The translations under genes and the position numbers were made by a program. Shown one piece after another: positions 34,165 to 45,960 of a stretch of 64,000 nt of DNA (its first letter is position 1; the number at the start of each line of letters is the position of its first letter). The stretch is from Mikania micrantha. Its lineage: Eukaryota > Streptophyta > Magnoliopsida > Asterales > Asteraceae. The stretch lies in assembly GCA_009363875.1 (NCBI GenBank), contig CM018681.1, forward strand, positions 41,656,010 to 41,720,009, written 5' to 3'. The notes beneath the pieces were generated by a model, which saw only the letters and a program-made list of their open reading frames with translations, searched no databases and was not told the origin of the DNA.

Positions 34165-34690
34165 AATTGACTCTTTCGTTGGAAAGAAGTGCATACATAA
34201 CATATTGCATGTCGTATGACATTTTCCCCCAACTGGTTGTCTTCTGAGAAAGACACTACATAATGGTGTGATACAGAAACTTGTACTTGGGATAGAAATA
34301 GGCTTTGTACAAGGTTCTGTTTTTTAGGTCTCCTTGATAATCAAACTGAACAAAGACATTGTGAAGAAGTTTGAGAGGAATAGTGGTGGGTGCATCAGTA
34401 TCACCCAGATTTAGGGCAACACTTATTTTGGAGGGGGTGCTAGAGACTTGTTGACCAGCAACCACCGAGGTGACGCTTTCAATAGAGTCATCCTTCGACA
34501 CCAAAGCAGAGTTTTCCCAAAACTGATTTAGGGCAGACTAAGAAATATGATGATTAATAGTAAGAGCGGTGTGAACAAAGGAGATTACCAGAATGTCCAT
34601 AACCTCATCCTAGTGGGAATATTAAGAAGACTTTGTGAGATAGGCTCTGAGGTTGTTAACCGGCTTGAGTTTCAAAGCTTTAGACGCCAT
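34165..34690 (-). pseudogene. Copia-2 env-like ORF, N-terminal part
   Basis: It starts with ATG at 34690 (MASKALKLKPVNNLRAYL). A frameshift near 34630 follows, then SALNQFWENSALVSKDD, GDTDAPTTIPLKLLH, YKAYFYPKYKFLYHTIM, a stop at 34256-34258, and helical sequence that continues across solo LTR D at 6880. The core (PKYKFLYHTIM, then an ALLSN helix, then a F-x-x-F-V-M-A motif) resembles the core of the Sirevirus ORF at 21531-25058 (LILNKAFNFS, MYPRFIQMLI), so both belong to one family. No membrane segment is seen. Function is unknown. Confidence 0.7.
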
Positions 34691-35562
34691 GGATGCAGTA
34701 TCAAGCGAAGAACAGTTTCAAGAGCAAAACATGATTACAAATTTTTGCCTTATGTTTATAGAGATAAACAAGGAAAAATCCAACTGTTGCAAATGTGTGC
34801 GGTTTCAATAAAAGAAACCTCCACTTCTTATATAACAAACTTAAAGTTTTACCTTAGGGTTTTTACCCATTGGACAAACCTGTAATCAAGAGAGAGAAAG
34901 ACAAAGGAAAAATCAGTATGTTCATGCACACCCTGATGTACAGACAATGATTTGTTAGGAATGAAGCCTGGTCTGATGTACAGACAATGCTTCTTGGTCA
35001 TAATGATGATCATGAAGTTCTTAGAAAATTTGTGTAAGGACGGAAGAAGATAACCACTGATATAAATAAGGAGAAGAAGATGAGTGGACGCTTGAAGTGA
35101 AAAGGGTAAAATAGTAAAATGAGAGGATATTTTTGAGCCGTGAGAACAATTAATGAGTGTCAATTCAATTAATTTTAGGGAGTCAAATCTTGCAGAGTGA
35201 TTACTGATAGTCAAATCAAGCGTAATTATAAAGATTTTAATAGCCATGGAAGGATAAGGATTTTAAACACGAAAGGGTTTTCACGGCGGATAAGTTACCA
35301 CGGGGAGACTATGGATGTGATAGAAACCACGGAGTGTTTCAAATGTAACAACGAATTGATTATAACCGCGGATAGATATAAGGCAGTGGTTAGTATAACC
35401 ACTGAAGTCTATATGTGTTTTAGGACAACCACTAAGAAAAGAGCCACAGTTGTTTCATCAGTGGTTTTCCATTTGTCCGTTGTTAGGATAATTTGAGAAT
35501 TATCCTTTTATATAATTATTTATGGTTTAAGAAAAGTATTCTTAACCATATTTATTAATTTA
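34691..35562. other. Copia-2 spacer between pol and the env-like ORF
   Basis: It is non-coding. A 17-base direct repeat CTGATGTACAGACAATG occurs at 34933-34949 and 34973-34989. Several CCGCGG and CCACGG words and a TATAATTATTTATGG-type AT-rich stretch lie near 35500. It occupies the place that holds the triple repeat in the Sirevirus. Confidence 0.65.
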
Positions 35563-37280
35563 TTAACTCATATTTATCATGCCTAATTTGGAAACAAACT
35601 TAGAAAAGGTTGATGAGTCCAAAGGCTTGGTAAATATGTCAGCTATTTGTTCACTTGTAGATACATGTTTTGGGACTATCAATCCTTTTTATAGAGTGAT
35701 AGACAGGATTTTTTATTATATTTTTGGCAGCTTCACTGTCTATTAAGAGAGGTGTTTTTAATTCTGTTATCCAAAAGTCCAACAGTTGGTATTGTAACCA
35801 AAGGATTCAGGCAGTGCAATGAGTTGTTGCAATTTACTCAACTTCAGCAGTTGAGTTTGACACTGAAGTTTGCTTTTTTGCTTTGCCATGAGACCAAGAA
35901 ATTTGCAAAGAATTGACATCCTCCTGAAGTAGACTTCCTGGTGAGTGAACATTCTGCATAATCACTGTGTGAAAAACCAACAAGCTTGCGAGATTGATTA
36001 GCAGGATACCAAATACCTAGTATAGGAGTGCCTTTTAGGCATCTAAATATCCTCTCCATGAATGATAAATGGGATTATTTAGGGGTAGATTGTTGTCTTG
36101 CACAGACACATGTTACGTACATGATGTCTGGCCTTGATGCAGTGAGATACATTAAAGATCCAATCATGCGCCTGTAGAGAGTTTGATCTACAAGTTCACC
36201 ATTTTCATCTGGAGTTATTCCAGGTGTAGTTGCCATGGGGGTGGAAATTATTTTGCAATCAGTCATTTCAAATTTACATAGAAAATCTTTTACATATTTG
36301 GACTGATGAATGAAAGTCCCATTAGGGGCTTGTTTGACTTGGAGTCCTAAAATTGTATTTAGTTCACTTAAAGCACTCATTTCAAACATAAAATACATTA
36401 GTTTTGAAAATTGTTCACACAAGGAAGGTTTTGTTGATCCAAAAATGATGTCATCAACATAGATTTGGACCAACAAAAGTTCCTTGTCTACCCTGTTGAT
36501 AAACAAAGTCTTATCAATGGTTCCCTTAGAAAATTTATTTGAAAGAAGAAATTGAGAGAGAGTATCATACCATGCTCTTGGTGCTTGTTTTAAACCATAA
36601 AGTCTTTTGTCTAGTCTGTACACCCATGCAGGATAATGACCATAATCAAACCCTGGTGGTTGACAGATATAGGCTTCCTCCTTTATAGTTCCATACAAGA
36701 ATGCACTTTTTATATCCATCTAAAATACCTTTATGTTGTGGGATATAACAAATGCAAGGAAGAGTCTTATGGCTTCAAGTCTGGCCAAAGGGGCAAATGT
36801 TTCATCGTAATCAATGCCTTCCTCTTGGCAGTGTCCTTGTACTGCCAATTTGGCTTAATCTTTGATTACAATGCCCATGTCATCAGTTTTATTCTAAATA
36901 CCCATCTAGTTCCTATTTGGTATTTTCCTTTGGGCAAGGGGCAGAGAGTCCAAACATTTTGCCTTTTGAACTGTAATAGTTTATCCTGCATAGCTTCCAC
37001 CCAATTATTATCTTTTTGAGCCTCTTGATACTTAGATGGGTCAATTTGGGACAGGTAAGCAGCATGAAGACAAAAGTTTGAGATGTAGCTCCTGGTTTGA
37101 ACACCTTTATTTAAATCACCCAAAATATGCTCTAGGGGTGATTTCTATTGAAGGGAATGATGTCCAAGCAATCATTAGCAGAAGCAGCATCAGAAGAAGA
37201 TAGATTATTAGTGGGGCCGGGAGCGCTTTCAGATGAGGTAGCATGTGCTTGTTCAGAGGTATCCACTGGTGCATTATCAA
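35563..37280 (-). pseudogene. Copia-2 reverse transcriptase and RNase H
   Basis: The RT start (NNWVEAMQDKLLQFKRQNVW, IGTRWVFR) is at 36866-37123. A frameshifted and stop-broken stretch is followed by [45 protein letters not shown] and SLMYLTASRPDIM in one frame at 36075-36719. RNase H pieces (LVGFSHSDYAECSLTRKST, VSWQSKK) occupy 35844-36059. The C-terminus with EQIADIFTKPLD ends at the stop 35563-35565. Several stops and shifts are present. Confidence 0.88.
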
Positions 37281-38830
37281 TTATTGTGACGTGGAAGTAG
37301 ATACATGTTCATTCTGATCTTGATGACTTATTGGATGAAAAAGGATGGAAGAACAAAAGTGAGACACTGAACACTCCTCAAGTGATGATAAATCTTCAAA
37401 AGTTTGACAAGACTCTGACGAAGGAGACATGGAAGAGACAGGGGTAGTGTAGGTAAAACTTTGAAGATCAAACAAATCATCATGAGTAGAACGGAAAGTG
37501 GAGGTTGATACCGATTCATTGAATTTGACATCAATGGATTCCTCAACAATTCTAGTCCTAAGATTGAAAGCCTTGTAAGCTTTGCAAGTTTGTGACTATC
37601 CAACAAAGTAACCCGAGTCCACTTTTGCAGCAAACTTGGACAAGGAGTCATTTGTGTTCAAAATGAAACATGGACATCCAAAAACTCTGAAAAAGGAATT
37701 AAGATAATTTATTTTATGAAGGACCTCATAGGCAGTCTTGTTATGTCTTTTCACAATGTGCACTCTGTTCAAGACATAGCAAGCAGTGGTTACTGCCTCA
37801 GCCTCGAAAGACAAAGGTAGTCTTGAGTCTGCAAGCATGGTTCTTGCAGCCCCTCAATAAGTGTCCTATTCTTTCTTTCCACAACTCTATTTTGAGCAGG
37901 AATTCTAGGAACACTGTATTGTCTAAGGATTCCTTTGGAAGTGCAAAACTCATCAAGAACATGATTCTTGAATTCAGTACCATTATTACTTCTAATTACT
38001 TTGACAGGAAGACCAAATTGTCTTTCAAGTTGAGTGACAGGTGCTTTTATTTTATTAGGTGTCTCATCTTTGCTGAAAAGAAAGAAGGTCCAGCAAAATC
38101 TTGAGTAATCATCCACAACAACTAAGCAGTATCTCTTTCTGGCTAAACTAGCTATCTTCACAGGACCGAATAGACCCATATGAAGCAGATTAAGACAGTT
38201 AGTTGTTTTGGATTCCTCAATAGACTTGTGTGATGTTTTATGTTTCTTTCCCTTTAAGCAAGATTCACATTGTCCTTCAAAATGAAGTTGTTTTGAAGGT
38301 AATCCACTTACTAAAGAAAGGGTAGAAATCTTATGAAGAGTTTGATGATTAAGGTGGCTGAATCTTCTGTGCCATAGGGCAGTTTCAGAAGATGATGCTT
38401 TGGCTATGAGACATGTAGGAATAGATGTTTGAGAGTCAGTGGTTATGTCTACCACATAGACATTCCCACTTCACTTAGCCGTCAGTAGAGTGTGTTGGTC
38501 AATTAAGACCTTTATTTTAGAATATATTTCAGGAGAAAGAATTTTACAGTTGTCCTTGGTGAAAAATGAACTATAGTTTTTGTCTGCTAATTGAGAAACA
38601 CTCAAGAGATTAAACTTGAGGTTTTCAACTAAGCTGACATCCTTAAAGTGCAGTTTTCTACTAAGGACAAAACCAGACTCGACTATCCAACCCTTTGCAT
38701 TGTTTCCAGGAAACAGATCATCCATTCTTTGGAATGAAGTTATTTAGATTTGATCTGCATCCTGTCATGTGCCTAGAGCCTCCACTGTCCACATACCATA
38801 AGTGATTTTGGTTTGAAGAAGCTCTCTGAA
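37281..38830 (-). pseudogene. Copia-2 protease and integrase
   Basis: Protease remnant WYVDSGGSRHMTG is near 38760-38800. It is followed by FNLLSVSQLADKNY, ALWHRRFSHLNHQTLHK with CESCLKGK, and the integrase core (VVVDDYSRFCWTFF). The second core Asp position reads Asn (RSNNGTEF; codon 37986-37988), a G-to-A type change that would abolish catalysis. An in-frame stop lies at 38471-38473, and a frameshift near 37830-37850 precedes VTTACYVLNRVHIVKRHNK. The acidic, Ser-rich linker to RT follows (37281-37475). Confidence 0.88.
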
Positions 38831-39750
38831 CATAGAGGATCAAATGCAATAGGTCAGATATGGGTTAGTGATTACTTCAGAAGGAAAATAGAAGAAAAAC
38901 ATTTCAAGAATTTATTTGTTTTGCTGTGAATTATTCATCAACTTCTGCATCATTTAAATCAGATGTTGCTGATTTTGATGCAAGATGTTGATCTGTGAAT
39001 CCACAGAAGGAGAGTAAGAAGCAGGGTTCACCATGGGGTAAGAAGGTGGGGTACCAAGGTTTGATGGCTGGGAAATGCAACCAAGGAGGAGGTGAGTAGA
39101 AAGATGGATGGGTGTTTGGTTTTATTGTACTATTATCTTTTAGTCTACTTACTTTCTTAGACTTCTTCATTTTATTAGGGATATTCCATTTAGATGAAGA
39201 AGCCTGTTTAGCTTTCAACTTTTCTGCCTTCAGCTTTTCCCTTATTTTCTCCAAAGGAGTTTTTGTCCAGCAATTTTCTGTGCAGTGATTGTAATTGAAA
39301 CATTTCAAGCAGGCAGGAGATAGTGATGAATAGTTTGGGATGAACAGCTTATTAGCCTTCATTATTGGGTAAGGAAGGTGAGGATGATAAGGAGGAAATT
39401 TAATGTTGACTATGGGCCTTTTTCCTTTGCCAAGATTGCCGTAGGGTCAACAGAGGTTTCCTGTTGTGTTGTACCTTCTGAACTTTGAGTAGAGCTCATA
39501 GCAGGAGCAATCTCAGTTTGTTCAGAAGAGTTATTGTTATGAACATTTTCCAGTTGTGTTTATTCTTGTTTTTTAAGGCTTGTATTGGTGGGGTATACAA
39601 ACTTTGGAAATTGTCCAGACTGATACACCCTTGGAGGTGTGTTCTTTAATGCTGGGATTTCATCAGGAAGAAAGGTGGGGGATAGTGGTTCAGAAACATT
39701 TTCATTCGCATTATTATCAATCGGTGTGTAGTCCTCTGGAGGACTAGTGT
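38831..39750 (-). pseudogene. Copia-2 gag, C-terminal part
   Basis: It continues the gag frame from the other side of solo LTR F (HTSPPEDYTPIDNN at about 39710-39750). The 38931-39362 piece has a zinc knuckle CLKCFNYNHCTENC (C-x2-C-x4-H-x4-C), a Lys-rich helix and a Pro/His-rich tail before the protease. Confidence 0.75.
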
Positions 39751-40071
39751 GGTTGTGTCACACCCCAAATTTTCAACTAACGGAATCATACCGTTTGGGA
39801 CGTGACAAACCAGGATCTCAGATCATTAGACATAACGAAGACCTCTATATGATATTCATACATACTTTGGTCTAAAACTGTAATATCAAAATTTCAATGT
39901 TTGCGGAAGCGTTATAAAACCAATAACAATACGTAACGGTTTGAAAATGTAAAGTACAAATCCAATAACATTCCATGTCTTAATTGATCAAAACTAAAAC
40001 ACTTGAACTGAAATGCATGCATGAGACTCAAGATCCTAGTCCCTGCTTGTCCTTGCTTGTGTCTTAGTGTC

Positions 40072-40565
40072 CTGAGAAAACATGTAAATCAAGTCAACAC
40101 AATGGTTGGTGCATACACAGGTTTAAGCATTCACAATGTTCAAAACAGCAGTTTGAATATCAAGTTTGTAGATAACATAATCACACATGCACAGTCATGA
40201 TAGCTAGTCATATAAACTATTTACATAAGTGGTCGACACCGAAGCTGACGAATTGCCATGCTATAGCATGTTTTTGCCTTAACACTATTGTCTAGCACAA
40301 ACAATAGTAATGTATGTTTGGTCAGTCAAACACCTGCGTAGATCCCATCTACCAAGTGAGGTTTGTCAAACCCAATAGATCTATCTTCAACTACCACGCT
40401 TTGCACTCCGGCAAATTAAACGGTTCGAAAGAGAAGGCTTTGTAATGCTATGTTTGCACTTAATGTAAACAGCTAACTCATGCAAGTGATATGTATCTAA
40501 AAGCGTTTGTTGCACATGTTTTCTCCCCCAAAACAGTTAAAATAAGAAAGGGGTCGTGTACGCAC
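40072..40565 (-). other. Intron-like module of solo LTR F
   Basis: The minus strand has CAAAG|GTGCGTAC at 40565 and ACATGTTTTCTCAG|GAC ending at 40072. Hairpin CAAC/GTTG lies at 40095-40108 (preceded by GCACC rather than TCACC). TTGACTTGATTT lies between hairpin and acceptor as a possible branch region. Confidence 0.5.
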
Positions 40566-42209
40566 CTTTGATAGTGAACAGAATGATCAAGTGTTTGAAA
40601 CTCGCGTAGGAAATCTTCTTACGAAGAATCTGTGTTATAATAATAACGTTTCGTTATTTGAAATGTCACATCTCGTTTGTAATCGTATACATGTTAACAC
40701 ATGTATGTTAGAATGTTCGAAACGTGCGTACAAAAGTATGCACGGTTTTAAGTTCGTTTGTTTGAATCGTTCAATTATATACGATTTTGTTAAACACGCG
40801 TAATTATACGCGATTTATGATTTCAGGTCAAAATACATATTTTATTATTCTAATATGTTCGGAATTTAATTCTGATTCCGACGCAATTCGAACGGGTCGA
40901 AACGGATTTGAAATGAGAGAGTTATGATTAAAACACCAAAAATGGTTTTAATTTCAAAAACCCAAAATGAGGCAAGGTTCGAACCCTACACCTCCCGGAC
41001 ACACACACAAAGCCCAAACCAGTTGATCTGCTTCAGATTTTGCAACTTGTTTTGGTTTTAAATAGTTTTAAGAACCATCCAATTGTTTCCCCTCTGTTAC
41101 ACTAACCCGAACCATGTGACCCCTAATTGGACCACGATTCGACTGAGTTTAATTCCATCACCATAGGGCTTTGGTTCTGGATACTCAACCGAGTTAAATC
41201 ATGTTCCCAATTTGAAGATTCATCAATTCAAACGATATAATGGTGTTCACATCATCTCGAACATATGTATTAAAACCTTCAATTTGATTTGATCAAATTC
41301 GATTATGTTGATCCGAAAAATCATATGATTCTCCTTAAACAATAGTTTTCGAAACTATCTGAAAGATTTAATTCGATTTTAAAACACATTTGAAGCAAAA
41401 CCCCCAAATCGTTTCTCATAGAAAACCCTAATACTAGAAATCATTCAATTCGTTGATGTTTGTTAAAACTAACATATGGTTTTCCTTTATGATGTTATTG
41501 CGAAACTGCATATATAATTTAATTTGATTTTTGCATTCGTTTAATCACAAACCCCCAATTCGTTTACAATGATGAACCCTAGCTACTGAATTGATATAAT
41601 TAGATGTTATCAGTCGAAATTGATTTAGGATAACTCTTAATCGGCATGTTTAGGTAGTGTAGGAACTAAAACTTACTTGATTGAATATCAAATCGAAGGA
41701 GATCGACTAATAGGTTGATGTTCGGCCAAGCTTCAATCGAATTCCTTGAACCACGGCTTCTTGCTTCGAATTTCTGGATGCAAAAGACCCTGAGGGTGCC
41801 GACTAAGGATTCAAGAAGTTCAATTTCGTGAATGATGATCGAATTATATGGGTTTGATGGTTAAGGCTACGGTTTCAACTTTTTAAAGCTTTAATTGCTT
41901 TAATTCAATCATTATGGTGTAATTAACATATAATAACCGTTGATCATCATTACTATGGGTTTTATGAATGATTAATGCCATCCATTATGGTGGATTAATG
42001 GCAATTACGAATTTCTCATGGTTTTACCACTTGAATTTTGACTTTAAAAGTCAAATTGAGCATTTTGTGTAATTTTAACATTAACCCTTTTAATCTACAT
42101 GCTTACAACCTATTTTGTTCACTTTTAACCCTTGAAATTCATTTTTGTTCGATTACAAAACATTTCGGTTAATTCTAAAGTTAACGGAATTAATCCGGAA
42201 TACCGAATT

Positions 42210-42362
42210 GTCACTAATCGGCCCATTGGAATATTATTGGGCTTGATTAGCCCAATTGGACCTCCTAAATACCATTGGGCCTACTTTGGGCTCATTGGGC
42301 CTACCTTGGCCTTACTGGGCCTTCTTTGACCTTATTGGGCCTTCTTGGGCCTTACTGGGCCT
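42210..42362. repeat. TGGGCC (site II-like) array in the U3 of LTR F
   Basis: About ten TGGGCC, TGGGCT or GGCCCA words occur within 150 bases, often as ATTGGGCCT at 10-20 base spacing. TGGGCY is the plant site II element bound by TCP factors in growth-related promoters. The array lies in the first 210 bases of the LTR on the minus strand, upstream of where transcription would start. Binding is inferred. Confidence 0.7.
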
Positions 42363-42421
42363 GTGATCTAACCACTTTCAGTTAACAAGGTTAATCCGAA
42401 AAGTCGGATTGTCACAGGTTG

Positions 42422-44306
42422 TACCCGATTCCAAACTTAGCCTTACTGTGAACTTGCTTATTCAGAAGCATCCTAAATCCTTCACAGGACTCAACCCACT
42501 TTTCACAGCTGACTTTAGTTTGAGCCAGTTCATCTGTACAAGCAGAATATATTTCATGTTGCAGATCAAATAATGCTTGTAGGTTAGATTTTGCAGTTTT
42601 CAGACCAAAATTTGACTATCTTTATTTTTTATTAACTTTTCTACTTCTAAATTTGTATTAGCCAATAGTTGCTCAAGCTCTTGGTTTTGCTGTTGTAGCA
42701 ACACATTGGCTTTCTTTATTTTTGCAAATGCATCAATGCACGCTTCAGTGCATAGCTTTTTGAGGGTAGTGGAAGATACCTGAGCATCTGGATATTCTGC
42801 TTCAAGTTGATCAAAAGGGGTGGAGTTTTCACCAACAGCCATTAGAGTAAATTCTGTTCGCTCAGCAGTGATGAGGGCGTAGCCTACATCATCAAGCATG
42901 CTGCTCCAATCTACATACTCTTGTGTGAAACGATCTGGCTGTCTATATGAGGAAGACTGGATAACAGGACCTGGTGTATTTATTTGAGGAGGGTATGGTC
43001 AGATGATCTGTAGTGGAGCAGGAGTAAGCTGGCACATGCTTGGCAGCTTGTACATATTGTACATTAGGAGAAGGAGAGTTTTGTACAATATGAGCTATTT
43101 CCTGAGTGTTACTATGCTTTTGAAAGTGAGAAGAAGATGAAGAGTGAGAGTGAGTGTTTGGAAATGTCACATAAGGTGAGGAGTTAGTGTTGGGACTATT
43201 TCTGGATTCCTTAGCAAAGTGTCCTATGCCATGACGCTTGTAGCATTAGACTTTTGCCTTATTTAGACCAATTCTGGTTTTCTGATGGATACTAGCAAAT
43301 TTTCTTCCTCTCCTCTTATAGAACTTGTTAGTTCTCATGCTTAAGAGGGCAAGTGGTTGAACGATATCCATTTCTTCCAAGTCATCACTTGGAATCAGAT
43401 GGAGATCGTCCATGATAAAACACAGTTGGTCAGGGATGAAAGAATGGTCATCACAAGAAGGACAGGAAGTGATGCTAGTGGTTATATCAATGTGTTCATC
43501 ATAACCCTAATCATTAATCTCAGAGTTATGACTAAGAAAAGCAGTGTTCCCTTGAACGTACTGCTCTGTTTATTTACCAGACTTTATTAATTTTATTTTC
43601 TGATCAATCTCTCGCTCAAAAGTGAGCAGCTTACCATGAAGTTGGGCAAGTGAGAGGTTGCCAAAGTCTGGCGAAGATCTCATTAGAATAGAATATGTTT
43701 CCCATTTATCAGGGAGTGATCTTAAGAAGCGGTTAAGAACTGAGATGGTTGGGTACACTTGACCAGCAAGGTTTAGTTCGCTTAAGAGAGAAGTGAACCT
43801 TAAAAATTGCTGAGTCAGTGACTCATTATTTAGTTGGGTGAAAGTCTCATATTGTTGAGCCAATATCTCCCTGGTATTGCAACAACGTCATCGGTTCCCC
43901 TAAACTGCTCTTTTAGAGCATCCCACAAGTCCTTAGCGGACTCATGGTGAAGAAGACCAGAATAAATTTCATTTGGGAGAGCCATAGCTAATTGAGCATG
44001 CGCCTTGGCATCAAGCACCAGTTTCTGGAAATCTTCTTCTGTATAGTTCTGAGGGTCCTTAGGAATAGACTCTCCGATCTCTGTGTCCAAGACCATAGGT
44101 TTATGTGGTCCGAACATCACAGACTTCCAACATCTAGTGTGATTGTTGGAATAAAAGTGTAACATCCTTCTCTGCCATATATTATACTGGTGCCTTAACA
44201 GTATTGTTTGAATGGTTTTGAACAAAGTTTTGTTCAAAACCAAGAACCTACAGATCTTTGAAAAAAAGAGAAACAGAAAGCAGAAAACTAAACAACAAGA
44301 TATCAA
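42422..44306 (-). pseudogene. Copia-2 gag, N-terminal and central part
   Basis: The N-terminal piece (43830-44306) holds QNYTEEDFQKLVLDAKAHAQ and HESAKDLWDALKEQF. A frameshift near 43850 is followed by ESLTQQFLRFTSLLSELN and LPDKWETYSILM, the Copia gag core. A degenerate zinc knuckle near 43200-43245 keeps HGIGHFAKE but two of its Cys positions now read Arg and Ser, and a stop precedes it. A coiled-coil segment (LLQQQNQELEQLL) lies at 42600-42899. The frame continues into 39750 across solo LTR F. Confidence 0.82.
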
Positions 44307-44355
44307 AGAGAGCTTTGTGTTTTAGACTTGATGGTTAAACAAGACTAAAGAACAA

Positions 44356-44369
44356 GGCTCTAATATCAA
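44356..44369 (-). promoter_or_regulatory. Decayed primer-binding site of Copia-2
   Basis: The minus strand reads TTGATATTAGAGCC. Compared with the initiator tRNA-Met site it has one G-to-A and one C-to-T change. It lies next to the LTR start at 44371. Confidence 0.75.
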
Positions 44370-44370
44370 T

Positions 44371-45003
44371 TGTTGAAAAACTCGTAGGGGCTGTTTAACC
44401 AGGAACAAGGAGTTTATACTCACGGTCAAAGCCTTTGGTATTTGCTCCCTCTAAAGTTTAATACTTTAGTTATTTTTAGTTGTTTTGTTTTTGCTAGAAG
44501 GAGAGAAAACCGAATAGCAGCTCAAGGAATTTTCGGAGAATGTAATTCAAGTATTTCAGGGAATGTTGGGGTCTAAATACCCAACATACAATGTTACAAG
44601 ACAGAAATAATAAGACAAATAGTTGACACTATTGCAGACACTGAATCATCAGAAGAGTACAACTAATAAGAAGTCAACAACCACAGAATCACAAGTCTTT
44701 CAGAGGTCTTCATTTCTTACGAGGTTGAGATAGTTGTTTGGAAGTTCAGTGGTTATTCTTTTGGAAGATGTTTGTCGGAAGGAGATTAAACAGTTGTTAT
44801 TACTTAATCAGAGGTTGTCTTTCGAAACACTGGTTGTCTTCCGAAAGGATCAAGGTCAACCATCATCTTCCGAAGCCAAGGAGATCTGCGGTTGTTCTTT
44901 AGCGAATCTTTCGCTGTTGAGCTTCCGATGCTGAAGTTCAGTAGTTCTGATCAAAAAAGAGAAGGTATCCGCGGTTGGTCAATCCGCGGTTTTGTTTAGT
45001 GCA
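44371..45003 (-). repeat. 5' LTR of Copia-2
   Basis: The left boundary TGTTGAAAAAC abuts the PBS remnant. The right boundary is placed at TTTAGTGCA (minus strand TGCACTAAAC), where a gypsy gag frame begins. The right boundary is inferred from that frame. A matching LTR copy was not found in the window. It contains several GTTGTCTTCCGAA-like and CCGCGG words. Confidence 0.6.
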
Positions 45004-45160
45004 GTAGTTGCTGGATCGCCCTCAGGGGTAGGAGAAGGAGGTGGTGATGGTTGTCGTCTCGGTGGCATTCTGATCTTAACCGAAAAGTCATCGGTAAGTA
45101 ATCGTGATTGAATTCTAAAGAATATGCAATTAAACTCCTAGTCTTACATTCTCTATATGA
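45004..45160 (-). pseudogene. Gag start and leader of gypsy element G
   Basis: ATG at 45068 opens MPPRRQPSPPPSPTPEGDPA on the minus strand, a typical gypsy gag N-terminus. It is cut after about 22 codons by the Copia-2 LTR. The leader from 45069 to 45160 has no recognisable primer-binding site. Neighbouring LTR G on the right gives the context: this is the start of that element's coding region. Confidence 0.6.
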
Positions 45161-45960
45161 GGGGTCCCTAAGCCGATGGGCTGGATCGACTTCCTCCTCG
45201 GGCGGAGTTGTTTTGAAGAGATCACATCAGTGTGATGAGTGTGAATGCATAGGACATGATATATAATTGAGATAAACTAAACATACATGCATTGAGAATT
45301 AAATGTTAAATTACATTGGTTTGAGATCAATAATTTAACCCTGCAATTCTAACAAAAGACATATGATATAATTCTGCCTTGAACTGTCACTGATCTGCAA
45401 AATGTTTTGGGTCATATGTTGTTCCTACACAAAATGCACAAAATATAATAGATCCCCCTAATAGGTCACCTAGCTAATCTCCTGCTTTTGGTGACTAAGC
45501 ATGTTCCTCACCTAAGAAGAATCATGCAAAATCACGTCAACACTAGGTTGGTTAGTTCATTAGTTTTTCTGGTTTAAAAATGTTTTAAAATACATTTATC
45601 CATCTAAAGCAGTTTGAAATTCTCAATTATGTTCATCACATCCCATTTAGAAATATACTCCCAATTGTTTTAACTTACACAAAGATTATCATGACTGATA
45701 ACTTGAGTGAATTATAACCCTCATTCAGACTATGATGTTTGGAATATTGGAATTTCCACTCACAATTTTCATTAAATAAGGAATTCCTCTTGTTTCAATG
45801 TAATTTGACATAACCCGTGCACAGCTTCCATCTTAGACATCACTATTGACATCACCCCGTATTGTCAAGTATCGCTTATATATAGGGCTTAAGTAGGGCC
45901 AAGCCCAGCCGACATCCCACCTCGCCCTTGACAATACATGATCATGTTCTTAGTGGAAAC
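45161..45960 (-). repeat. LTR G, left segment
   Basis: It aligns with LTR C from its eighth base or so (CCCTAAGCCGATGGG versus CCCCGAGCCGGTGGG) up to GAAAC at 45956-45960. It continues at 61900 after the gag-only element. The terminal TGTCACAC is eroded. It holds hairpin CAAC/GTTG at 45538-45550. Confidence 0.75.

Larger units (their letters stand above)
39756..42416 (-). repeat. Solo LTR F, with perfect target duplication
   Basis: A 2661-base LTR starts TGTCACACCCCAAA and ends GGATTGTCACA. It is flanked by exact GGTTG duplications (39751-39755 and 42417-42421). There is no internal region, PBS or polypurine tract, so it is a solo LTR left by recombination between two LTRs. Deleting it with one GGTTG joins the Copia-2 gag frame without shift. 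It has an intron-like module at 40072-40565 and a TGGGCC array near its upstream end. It has no gene; a 70-codon frame at 40591-40803 is unsupported. Confidence 0.93.
5960..45003 (-). mobile_element. Copia-2, old Sirevirus-like element, 3' LTR lost
   Basis: Reading leftward it runs LTR (45003-44371), PBS remnant, gag, protease, integrase, RT, RNase H (end 35563), spacer, and env-like ORF (34690 to about 5960). It is interrupted by solo LTR F and by solo LTR D with its two passengers. The left LTR and its target duplication are missing; the sequence joins truncated LTR C instead. Frameshifts and stops occur throughout. It is inserted in the gag start of gypsy element G. The RT motif [10 protein letters not shown] and the env-like ORF suggest the Sirevirus lineage, a different branch from the element at 21040-34149. 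Confidence 0.8.

Noticed and set aside
44371..45003. Possible matching left LTR for Copia-2 around 34900-35500
   Set aside because: Both regions share CCGCGG and GTGGTT words, but I could not align them, and 34900-35500 lies between pol and the env-like ORF, not at an element end.
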